A stretch of 5,999 nucleotides of DNA from CABMGO01 sp964408125 (GCA_964408125.1 CAYOYC010000029.1:1-5999); one strand, 5' to 3'. Positions 1 through 5,275 are shown, numbered from the stretch's first letter. Numbers and translations are program-made. The notes: generated by a model not told the origin, from the sequence alone.

Positions 1-50
1 TCAGTATTAATGGTTAGGAATTGGGCATTGCGTCAAAAATAATTTATGTA

Positions 51-146
51 CTATTTCTTCTCGTCCACAACTTCTGCGTCAACTACTTTGGAGTCGTTCT
101 TAGTTTCAGCTTGTGCAGCCTGCTCTTTAGCAGATTGTTCGTAGAT
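51..146 (-). pseudogene. orphan duplicate of the dnaK C-terminal tail
   Basis: Read on the minus strand, this stretch encodes 31 residues plus a TAG stop matching DnaK residues 570-600 at 29 of 31 positions; the changes are Thr to Lys and Asn to Lys. At DNA level 85 of 96 bases agree with 890-985. The first 26 nt (121-146) are identical, and similarity stops sharply at 147. Seven codons differ synonymously, and both the frame and the stop are intact, so the copy diverged mostly as coding sequence. The frame stays open upstream to a stop at 276-278 but has no ATG, only a TTG at 225-227, and the added residues do not resemble DnaK. I therefore call it a gene fragment rather than a gene. It may be the original dnaK end displaced by an insertion, the remnant of a second dnaK, or an assembly artefact. 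The duplication itself is certain; its origin is not. Confidence 0.85.
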
Positions 147-164
147 ATAATTTTGGCAAATCGA

Positions 165-179
165 AGGTTTTTTAAACCT
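165..179. repeat. short dyad with TATA-like core
   Basis: AGGTTT and AAACCT (165-170 and 174-179) form a perfect 6-bp inverted repeat around TTT. The minus-strand reading contains TTTAAAAA (176 down to 169), the same box used by the genes starting at 3350 and 5276. Its centre is about 26 nt from position 146, the first base of the duplicated dnaK tail. The plus-strand reading contains a weaker TTTAAA-type box that would place a start near 198, just before the UUCG hairpin. Promoter function in either direction is inference, because AT-rich DNA yields such boxes by chance. Confidence 0.4.
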
Positions 180-206
180 AAGAGAAGTAATAAATTTAAT
201 ATGTTC

Positions 207-246
207 CCTGGTATGGTCTTCGGGCAATGCCAGGATCTTATTTTTT
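207..246 (+). other. UUCG-capped RNA hairpin followed by a T6 tract (small RNA or terminator candidate)
   Basis: As plus-strand RNA, 207-214 pairs with 227-234 over 8 bp. A single G-A mismatch (215/226) follows, then a 3-bp stem (216-218 with 223-225) closed by the tetraloop UUCG at 219-222 in the C(UUCG)G context known to be exceptionally stable. Two pairs (212/229 and 217/224) are G-U wobbles on the plus strand and become C-A mismatches on the minus strand, so the structure favours plus-strand RNA. TTTTTT follows at 241-246. No plus-strand gene ends here. It could be a terminator for a transcript from the left, an independent RNA of about 45-50 nt starting near 198, or a fortuitous fold. 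It matches no RNA family that I recognise. Confidence 0.5.
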
Positions 247-802
247 AATTTAATTCTACTAATCCTATCAATTTTTTATCTATACAGACAGAAGTGTTGC
301 ATGTTTTCTTTAGGTAGTTTGAAGAAGTTGTATTAAAATAGATATTTTCAACTTTTTTACCTAATTTCTGAGCTTTTTTTATAGCGGGAACAAAATCTTC
401 GTCGCCCGAAATAATAAGTGCAGTATCATAAAGATTTTCGTAAGCTCCAGAAACCAAGTCTACTGCCAAGTAAATATCATCACCCTTTACCTCAAATGCA
501 AAAGTCCCGTCGTCTCTTTTATGTTTTCTAAGTCTTGCTAAGACAACATTAAATCCAGGTATTCTTCTAAGTGCATCAAAAAATTTCTGTTGTTCCCAAT
601 ATTTTTTAGAGTCAATACTGATGTCTAATGACGAATTGTAATAAAAAACAGAAACGAGTAATCTCTCCTTCTTTAGCACCTGAACAAGTTTTTGAAAGTC
701 TATTTTAGAGACTCCTAAATCTTTCAAACTATAATACAAATTGCTTCCATCGATAAAAATCGCTACCCTTTCGGTGGGTTTATCCTCTTTTTTATCTAAC
801 AT
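245..802 (-). CDS. NYN domain (LabA/DUF88-like) PIN-fold putative ribonuclease
   Basis: This 185-residue protein is essentially one NYN domain, a PIN-like fold of metal-dependent nucleases that usually act on RNA. Visible motifs are IFIDGSNLYY at 15-24 (acidic Asp18 and Asn21), KGDDIYLAVDL at 106-116 (Asp109 and Asp115) and LIISGDEDFVPAIKKAQKLGKKV at 129-151, split here as SGDEDF at 132-137 with Asp134 and Asp136. These supply the acidic cluster expected for metal binding. There is no signal peptide, membrane segment or C-terminal OST-HTH/LOTUS extension. The ATG at 802 is supported by a TATA box centred 26 nt upstream, giving a leaderless mRNA independent of dnaK. The gene lies downstream of dnaK, where many archaeal chaperone operons have dnaJ, and between two copies of the dnaK 3' end. 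The family is clear; the substrate cannot be read from the sequence. Confidence 0.9.
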   Translation of the reverse strand: MLDKKEDKPTERVAIFIDGSNLYYSLKDLGVSKIDFQKLVQVLKKERLLVSVFYYNSSLDISIDSKKYWEQQKFFDALRRIPGFNVVLARLRKHKRDDGTFAFEVKGDDIYLAVDLVSGAYENLYDTALIISGDEDFVPAIKKAQKLGKKVENIYFNTTSSNYLKKTCNTSVCIDKKLIGLVELN

Positions 803-823
803 AAATTGTAAAAAGAAAACACC

Positions 824-832
824 TTAATAAAC
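824..832 (-). promoter_or_regulatory. TATA box of the NYN gene
   Basis: On the minus strand the box reads GTTTATTAA, centred 26 nt before the ATG at 802. This predicts a start at or next to the A of ATG, so a leaderless transcript. It is weaker than the other TATA boxes in the window. Confidence 0.5.
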
Positions 833-871
833 TTTTAGAACTAATACTTATTTTTTCCCCGTAAGAAACAT

Positions 872-896
872 TAAATAAATTCTTCGAATTTATTTA
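872..896. repeat. 11-bp inverted repeat across the dnaK stop codon
   Basis: TAAATAAATTC (872-882) and its exact complement (886-896) are separated by 3 nt, giving a perfect AT-rich stem that includes the dnaK stop codon (890-892) and the last Lys codon. In dnaK mRNA it would form a 3'-terminal hairpin followed by a weakly U-rich stretch. A role in 3'-end formation or mRNA protection is possible. The orphan tail copy at 51-146 has no counterpart after its stop, so the dyad belongs only to the copy attached to dnaK. Confidence 0.5.
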
Positions 897-985
897 TTCT
901 CGTCAACTACTTCTGCATCAACTACCGTAGAATCGTTCTTAGTTTCAGCTTGCGCAGCTTGCTCTTTAGCAGATTGTTCGTAGAT
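890..985 (-). repeat. dnaK 3' end, direct repeat of 51-146
   Basis: The final 31 codons and stop of dnaK recur in the same orientation 839 bp to the left at 51-146 with 85 of 96 bases identical. The longest identical block is the 26 nt at 960-985 (matching 121-146). Beyond 985 this copy continues as normal dnaK coding sequence, while the other copy changes to unrelated DNA. Together the repeats bracket the NYN gene and the UUCG hairpin. Confidence 0.9.
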
Positions 986-2692
986 TTTTACTCCAAGTTC
1001 TTGTGAAACTCTTTTAACATTTTCCAAAGTTGCTTTTATAGTTTGAGTGTTATTGCCCTTCAAAGCTTCTTTCAAAGTTTCCATTTCTTTCTGTATTTTT
1101 TCAATTGTATCTTTCAACTCTGGCTTATCTTTATACTCTTCAGTCATTTTTTCAGTAGCGTAAATCAAAGATTCAGCTTCATTTCTAGCCAATATTAATT
1201 CTTTCTTCTTTAGGTCTTCTTCTTTAAATTTTTCAGAATCTTTAACCATCTTCTGGATTTCTTCTTCAGTTAAAGCTCCACCAGTAACCACGATTTTTTG
1301 CTCCTTACCTGTGCCTAAATCCTTAGCAGAAACTTTAACGATTCCGTTTGTATCAATATCAAAAGTAACTTCAATTTGAGGTATTCCTCTTGGCGCTGGA
1401 GGTATTCCAACTAGGTCAAATTTACCCAAAGACTTGTTATCTTCAGCCATTTCTCTTTCTCCCTGTAAAACATTGATTGTAACCGCTTGCTGCCCGTCTG
1501 CAGCTGTTGTAAATGTCTCGCTCTTCTTTGTAGGAATAGTCGTATTTCTATCAATTAAAGCAACTCTAAGCCCTCCCATAGTTTCAATTCCTAAAGTTAA
1601 AGGTGTAACGTCTAAAAGTAAAATATCTGTTATGTCTCCGCCAATTATAGCGCCTTGGATTGCAGCTCCTAAAGAAACGGCTTCATCTGGATTAACAGAT
1701 TTGTCCGGAACCATACCGGTAAGTTCTTCTACTATCTTTTGAACCTTAGGAATTCTTGTCGAGCCACCAACTAAAATAATTTTATCGATTTTAGGATTTT
1801 TAGCATCTTTAATTGCCTGTTTTACTGGATTTTTCAATCTTTCAAATACAGGATCACAGATTTTTTCAAAATTCGCTCTAGTTATCGTGACGTCCAAGTG
1901 TTTTGGCCCATCAGCACCAGCAGAAATATATGGGATAGTAACCTTTGTCTGTTGAGCTGAGCTAAGTTCTATTTTAGCCTTTTCAGAAGCATCTCTAAGT
2001 CTTTGCAAAGCAACTAAATCTGTTTTCAAATCAATTCCGCTCTCTTTCTTAAATTCACTAGCTAAATAATCAATTAAAAGATTATCAATATCATCTCCAC
2101 CCAAGAAATTATCACCACTTGTAGATTTAACTTCAAAAATTCCGCCACCAAGTTCCAAGATAGAAACATCAAAAGTTCCACCACCAAAATCGAAAACCAA
2201 AATTGTATGATCATGAGATTTTTCTAAACCATAAGCCAAAGAGGCTGCAGTTGGTTCGTTAATTATTCTTTTTACATTCAAACCAGCGATAGTACCAGCA
2301 TCTTTAGTCGCGTTTCTCTGAGCATCTCCGAAATAAGCAGGAACAGTAATTACTGCATCAGTTACTTCATGACCCAAATAAGCTTCAGCATCTTTTTTTA
2401 ATTTTCCTAAAACCATAGCAGAAATTTGTTCTGGAGAATAATCTTTTCCGTCGATAGTAGTCATTTTCTTAGTTCCCATCAATCTTTTAATGCTTCTAAT
2501 TGTGTTTTTTGGATTTGCGACTGCCCCTCTTTTTGCAACATCCCCAACCAATATTTCATCTCCGCTTATAGAAACTACGCTCGGTGTGGTATTATTTCCC
2601 TCTGTATTAGGTATAATTTTTGCTCTTCCGCCTTCCATTATGCTTACAGCTGAAAAAGTCGTTCCCAAATCAATACCTATAATTTTACTCAT
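890..2692 (-). CDS. dnaK: Hsp70 chaperone DnaK
   Basis: This is a 600-residue cytoplasmic ATP-dependent chaperone that binds exposed hydrophobic peptides, cycling with J-protein and GrpE. The ATPase domain (about 1-355) shows IDLGTT at 7-12, the PAYFGDAQR segment at 118-126, DFGGGTFDVS at 168-177 and ILVGGSTRIP at 306-315. The interdomain linker LLLDVTP is at 358-364. The substrate-binding beta domain, helical lid and an acidic tail with VVDAEVVDE follow. After IKRLMG (68-73) it lacks the insertion of roughly 24 residues present in proteobacterial DnaK, so it is of the Gram-positive/archaeal type. This is compatible with the known bacterial origin of archaeal Hsp70. Its start overlaps the grpE stop by 8 bp (ATGAGTAA), and an AGGAG motif precedes it, so it is translated from the grpE transcript. 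The last 31 codons are duplicated downstream at 51-146. Confidence 0.99.
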   Translation of the reverse strand: MSKIIGIDLGTTFSAVSIMEGGRAKIIPNTEGNNTTPSVVSISGDEILVGDVAKRGAVANPKNTIRSIKRLMGTKKMTTIDGKDYSPEQISAMVLGKLKKDAEAYLGHEVTDAVITVPAYFGDAQRNATKDAGTIAGLNVKRIINEPTAASLAYGLEKSHDHTILVFDFGGGTFDVSILELGGGIFEVKSTSGDNFLGGDDIDNLLIDYLASEFKKESGIDLKTDLVALQRLRDASEKAKIELSSAQQTKVTIPYISAGADGPKHLDVTITRANFEKICDPVFERLKNPVKQAIKDAKNPKIDKIILVGGSTRIPKVQKIVEELTGMVPDKSVNPDEAVSLGAAIQGAIIGGDITDILLLDVTPLTLGIETMGGLRVALIDRNTTIPTKKSETFTTAADGQQAVTINVLQGEREMAEDNKSLGKFDLVGIPPAPRGIPQIEVTFDIDTNGIVKVSAKDLGTGKEQKIVVTGGALTEEEIQKMVKDSEKFKEEDLKKKELILARNEAESLIYATEKMTEEYKDKPELKDTIEKIQKEMETLKEALKGNNTQTIKATLENVKRVSQELGVKIYEQSAKEQAAQAETKNDSTVVDAEVVDENK

Positions 2693-3263
2693 TTTTTCTC
2701 CTACTGATTTTAACTTTTGATGCCCTTAAAAGCCTTTCGTTCAGCAAATATCCGCTCTGAAGCTCTTCTAGAATAGCCCCATCGTCCTTTCCCTCTACGC
2801 TAACAACTGCATCATGAAGTCTCGGGTCGAATTTTCCCTTTGTATTAATTCTTTTTAATCCCTGATTTTTCAAAATTTCTTTTAATTCGTCATATATCAT
2901 AGAAACACCCTTGTCTTTATTGTGTTTTAGGGCTAATTCAAAATGATCTAAAACTGGCAAAATCTCTAAAATTAAATTTGCATTCGCATTAACTAAATTT
3001 TCCTGAACTTCTTTGTCTTTTCTTTTTCTATAATTGTCAAAATCAGCCTGTTGTCTAGCTAATTTTTCCTGGAATTCGGCTTCTTTACTTACGGAAGTTT
3101 CTTCTGCGACTGGCATATCTTTCATGGCATTTAGAATTTTTTCTACCATGTCCGCTCCGACTTTCTCATCAGGATCGGTGATTTCCAGAGACTCGTCTAT
3201 CTTAGTAGGCTCTTTTATTTTTTCCGTTGCCGGATTTTCAGGTGTTTTTGTTTCTTTTGCCAT
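2685..3263 (-). CDS. grpE: GrpE, nucleotide exchange factor of DnaK
   Basis: This 192-residue cytoplasmic co-chaperone releases ADP from DnaK. The N-terminal 60 residues are charged and probably disordered. A long helix with coiled-coil character (about 62-95) contains ADFDNYRKRKDKE at 73-85. ILPVLDHFELAL (101-112) is the helical-bundle signature. FDPRLHDAV (145-153) and LQSGYLLNERLLRASKVKIS (169-188) are the conserved C-terminal beta-wing motifs that contact the DnaK ATPase domain. Length is normal for the family. The start at 3263 is preferred because a palindromic TATA box lies 27 nt upstream, implying a leaderless mRNA. The gene is the first of a grpE-dnaK operon and is divergent from the J-domain gene. 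Confidence 0.97.
   Translation of the reverse strand: MAKETKTPENPATEKIKEPTKIDESLEITDPDEKVGADMVEKILNAMKDMPVAEETSVSKEAEFQEKLARQQADFDNYRKRKDKEVQENLVNANANLILEILPVLDHFELALKHNKDKGVSMIYDELKEILKNQGLKRINTKGKFDPRLHDAVVSVEGKDDGAILEELQSGYLLNERLLRASKVKISRRKNE
2698..2702 (-). promoter_or_regulatory. Shine-Dalgarno site of dnaK
   Basis: AGGAG on the minus strand lies 5 nt before the dnaK ATG (2692) and inside the end of grpE. It supports the chosen start and coupled translation of the second gene in the operon. Confidence 0.75.
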
Positions 3264-3284
3264 ATTATGATTGTTCTTCTGATG

Positions 3285-3295
3285 CCTTATAAAGG
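3285..3295 (-). promoter_or_regulatory. TATA box of the grpE-dnaK operon
   Basis: CCTTTATAAGG on the minus strand is a strong archaeal TATA box centred 27 nt before the grpE ATG, so the transcript should start at or beside the start codon. It shares an 86-bp intergenic region (3264-3349) with the divergent promoter of the J-domain gene. I saw no clear heat-shock operator. Confidence 0.75.
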
Positions 3296-3320
3296 ATTCT
3301 ATTTTTCATAATAGCTCAAC

Positions 3321-3328
3321 TTTAAAAA
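3321..3328 (+). promoter_or_regulatory. TATA box of the J-domain gene
   Basis: TTTAAAAA is centred about 25 nt before the ATG at 3350, predicting a leaderless mRNA. Its centre is about 35 bp from that of the divergent grpE box, so the two initiation complexes could interfere or be controlled by one bound regulator. Confidence 0.7.
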
Positions 3329-3349
3329 CCTATTTTCAGACATATTTTT

Positions 3350-3883
3350 ATGGTAAAAATTAAAGGAAACGAAATAGAAGAACCAAAGATTACAAATTCT
3401 TTCGATCGTAGAGCAATCCAGATTCAAAACAATATTATTCTTACATTAAAGAAATTAGGAATCGAAAGAGATAACGTGAAAATGCCAATAGAAAAAGTTC
3501 CACAGAAAAAAGCGCCTGCTTCAGTTTCGTGGTGGATGGAAGGTCGAGACTTGAAATATAGCTATTCATTAATGCCAAGATTTATTGAAAACCTCTACAT
3601 AATTGATAAAGTTCTGAAAATCGAAGTAGAAAAGTTACTTTCCAAAGAAATAAATTTAGACCAATTTTCTCGTGAATTTTCCGAAGACGATGATTTATCT
3701 GAACAATTAAAAAGCGCAAGAAAAACTTTAGGCGTAGATGAAAGCGAAAAAGACTTTGAATTAATAAGTAAAAAATATAAAGATTTAGCAAGGCAACATC
3801 ATCCAGATATGCCCGAGGGAGATCACGAACTTTTCCAAAAAGTTAATTCCGCCCATAAGCTAATTAAAAAAGAGTTAACGTAA
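3350..3883 (+). CDS. C-terminal J-domain protein, candidate DnaK co-chaperone
   Basis: This 177-residue protein ends in a J domain (about 124-176). Helix II carries KKYKDLARQHHPD, with the ATPase-stimulating HPD triad at 151-153, followed by a helix III-like segment LFQKVNSAHKLIKKEL. The N-terminal two thirds resemble no domain that I recognise. They contain a basic, Pro/Lys-rich segment around 44-57, then SWWMEGRDLKYSYSLMPRF (60-78) and an amphipathic helical region with an acidic patch EDDD. It lacks the Gly/Phe linker, the zinc-binding repeats and the C-terminal client-binding domains of canonical DnaJ. A J domain at the C-terminus suggests that the N-terminal part chooses the client or location. 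The position opposite grpE-dnaK supports partnership with DnaK (inference). There is no membrane segment. Confidence 0.88.
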   Translation: MVKIKGNEIEEPKITNSFDRRAIQIQNNIILTLKKLGIERDNVKMPIEKVPQKKAPASVSWWMEGRDLKYSYSLMPRFIENLYIIDKVLKIEVEKLLSKEINLDQFSREFSEDDDLSEQLKSARKTLGVDESEKDFELISKKYKDLARQHHPDMPEGDHELFQKVNSAHKLIKKELT

Positions 3884-3903
3884 TAAGACTATCCTAGTAG
3901 ATA

Positions 3904-3911
3904 TTTATAAA
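3904..3911 (+). promoter_or_regulatory. TATA box of the YkgJ-type gene
   Basis: TTTATAAA, a near-ideal archaeal box, is centred about 25 nt before the ATG at 3933 and implies a leaderless mRNA independent of the J-domain gene. Confidence 0.75.
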
Positions 3912-3932
3912 CATTGAATCTATTTTATTAAT

Positions 3933-4556
3933 ATGGTTAAATTTAGTTGTGTTAAATGCGGTTCTTGTTGTAGAAATATTTCAGATAAAAACAGTTCTTC
4001 TAAGGGGTTGCCGTTATTTGAATGGGAAATCGAGAATCTAAAAAAGTTAAATTCTAAATTAAAAATAGAGCCACTAGATGTATTTTATGATAAGAAAAGT
4101 AAACTATGCTTCTGTTTAGGATATTCTCTAATAGGAGAACCATGTATATTTTTAAAAAATAATAAATGTTCAATTCACAAAGACAGACCGCTAATTTGTA
4201 AAGCGTTTCCCATAGCTAAACATCCACTATTTCTCGACGAAGTTCCAAATTTATCCTGCTTCTCAAAATGTTGTAACTTTAATTTTAATGAATTTCTAGA
4301 GTCTATCGGGCTAAAAAAGGGTAAACCATATAACATTTCCAAAAAGAAGATGTTGGAAGAGTATGGTAAGACCTTCGATAAAAAAACCATGAATGCTTCT
4401 TATGAAAAAGACAAAACGCTTATAGTTTTTAGTGATATTTTAAAGGAATTAACAGAAAAGAATTTAATAAATATAAAGAGGATAAATAATATAAAAAACA
4501 AAAAGGTAATATCTTTCTTTGAATTTTTAAAAAATACACTACCGCAAAATTTATAA
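3933..4556 (+). CDS. YkgJ-family cysteine-cluster protein
   Basis: This 207-residue protein has the YkgJ-type (CxxCxxCC) metal-binding signature. CVKCGSCC at 6-13 gives Cys6, 9, 12 and 13. The family's second block, PCIFLKNNKCSIHKDRPLIC at 70-89, supplies Cys71, 79 and 89 and is followed by KAFP. The family is described as zinc or iron chelating, possibly Fe-S, and its reaction is not well established. Further cysteines at 59, 61, 109, 113 and 114 bring the total to 12, all in the first 114 residues. The remainder is Lys/Asn-rich, helical and cysteine-free. There is no signal peptide or membrane segment. The leaderless start at 3933 is fixed by the TATA box 25 nt upstream. The stop codon lies within the adk TATA box, leaving only 32 bp before adk. 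Family assignment is confident; function is unknown. Confidence 0.9.
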   Translation: MVKFSCVKCGSCCRNISDKNSSSKGLPLFEWEIENLKKLNSKLKIEPLDVFYDKKSKLCFCLGYSLIGEPCIFLKNNKCSIHKDRPLICKAFPIAKHPLFLDEVPNLSCFSKCCNFNFNEFLESIGLKKGKPYNISKKKMLEEYGKTFDKKTMNASYEKDKTLIVFSDILKELTEKNLINIKRINNIKNKKVISFFEFLKNTLPQNL

Positions 4557-4557
4557 A
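4550..4557 (+). promoter_or_regulatory. TATA box of adk, overlapping the upstream stop codon
   Basis: TTTATAAA contains the TAA stop (4554-4556) of the YkgJ-type gene. Its centre is 35 nt before the adk ATG, so transcription should begin near 4580 and leave a short leader carrying the ribosome-binding site. Confidence 0.65.
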
Positions 4558-4578
4558 TTAAATTCTTAACCAAGGGTT

Positions 4579-4585
4579 AGGTGAT
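4579..4585 (+). promoter_or_regulatory. Shine-Dalgarno site of adk
   Basis: AGGTGAT is complementary to the usual archaeal 16S rRNA 3' end (consensus AGGAGGTGATC) and lies 3 nt before the ATG at 4589. It decides the adk start and contrasts with the leaderless neighbours. Confidence 0.75.
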
Positions 4586-4588
4586 AAA

Positions 4589-5224
4589 ATGAATTATTTA
4601 TTTATTGGAATACAGGGAAGCGGAAAGGGAACTCAGGCAGAAATAACTTCTAAAAATCTGAATATGCCACACATATCCACCGGAGATCTATTAAGAGCTA
4701 CAACTGGAAAAGAAAGAGAAGAAATAGATTCATATATCACAAAGGGCAACCTGGTCCCAAATAGTTTGATCCTAAAGATTTTATTAGAAAGACTTTCTAT
4801 GAAGGATTGTAAAAACGGATTTATTTTAGATGGTTATCCAAGAAATTTGCAACAAGCAGAAGACATGGATGCTATCGGGATAAAGATAGATAATGCATTT
4901 AACATAGAAATATCAGATCAAGAAGCCGTAAGGAGAATAATCGGAAGATGGAGCTGTAAAAAATGTGGAACAACTTATAATATTAACGTTAAATCCTTAA
5001 AGCCAAAACAAGATAAAATATGTGATGCTTGTGGCTCTGAATTGTCTCAGAGAACAGATGATGCTTCAATCGACGCAATCAATCAGCGACTTAAAACATA
5101 CCATAAAGAAATAACTCCCGTTATAAAATTCTATAACACGACTAAAGTAAATGGTGAACAGCCAGTAGAAAAAGTTAGTGAAGATATAGAAAAGGCAATT
5201 AAGTGGATGAGAATGTTCAAGTAA
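4589..5224 (+). CDS. adk: adenylate kinase with zinc-type LID
   Basis: Adenylate kinase interconverts ATP + AMP and 2 ADP in the cytoplasm, balancing adenylate pools. The 211 residues show the P-loop GIQGSGKGT at 7-15, with Gln where Pro is usual at the third position. They also show the AMP-binding STGDLLR at 30-36, the LDGYPRNLQQAE segment at 80-91, IGRW at 118-121 and an expanded LID domain. The LID carries two CxxC pairs, Cys123/126 and Cys145/148, which is the zinc-binding form. QRTDD (154-158) and QRLKTY (166-171) supply the catalytic arginines. Length and architecture are those of the bacterial-type long form, not the short archaeal AdkA type, suggesting ancient transfer (inference). 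It has its own promoter and a Shine-Dalgarno site, so it need not be co-regulated with its neighbours. Confidence 0.98.
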   Translation: MNYLFIGIQGSGKGTQAEITSKNLNMPHISTGDLLRATTGKEREEIDSYITKGNLVPNSLILKILLERLSMKDCKNGFILDGYPRNLQQAEDMDAIGIKIDNAFNIEISDQEAVRRIIGRWSCKKCGTTYNINVKSLKPKQDKICDACGSELSQRTDDASIDAINQRLKTYHKEITPVIKFYNTTKVNGEQPVEKVSEDIEKAIKWMRMFK

Positions 5225-5246
5225 TTCTGTCACTACTTTAGAAGGG

Positions 5247-5256
5247 TTTAAAAATA
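5247..5256 (+). promoter_or_regulatory. TATA box of the HTH-like gene
   Basis: TTTAAAAATA lies with its core centred about 25 nt before the ATG at 5276, again predicting a leaderless transcript separate from adk. Confidence 0.7.
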
Positions 5257-5275
5257 CTAATTTTGAGTTGAATAT

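Noticed and set aside
1..50. Possible downstream gene or RNA at the left edge
   Set aside because: I see no coding frame, tRNA-like fold or clear promoter in these 50 bases; they are probably intergenic DNA or the edge of a feature outside the window.
24..231. Eight-base inverted match between GGCATTGC (24-31) and GCAATGCC (224-231)
   Set aside because: It is too short and too distant to distinguish from chance, and it would compete with the much stronger UUCG hairpin.
21..248. Plus-strand open frame of 75 codons over the duplicated dnaK tail
   Set aside because: It starts with TTG, lies antisense to the dnaK-like coding tail, and its apparent hydrophobic protein is the complement of that sequence. 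No promoter or ribosome-binding site supports it.
51..275. Minus-strand open frame fusing about 43 novel residues to the DnaK tail
   Set aside because: There is no ATG or ribosome-binding site, it runs through the hairpin, and it overlaps the NYN gene end in another frame. The only possible start is a TTG at 225-227. It is kept as a gene fragment only.
1434..1742. Plus-strand open frame of 102 codons inside dnaK
   Set aside because: It is a shadow of the strongly conserved dnaK frame on the other strand, with no promoter spacing or recognisable protein.
2426..2720. Two overlapping plus-strand frames opposite the dnaK start
   Set aside because: Both are antisense shadows of the DnaK N-terminus; neither resembles a protein family.
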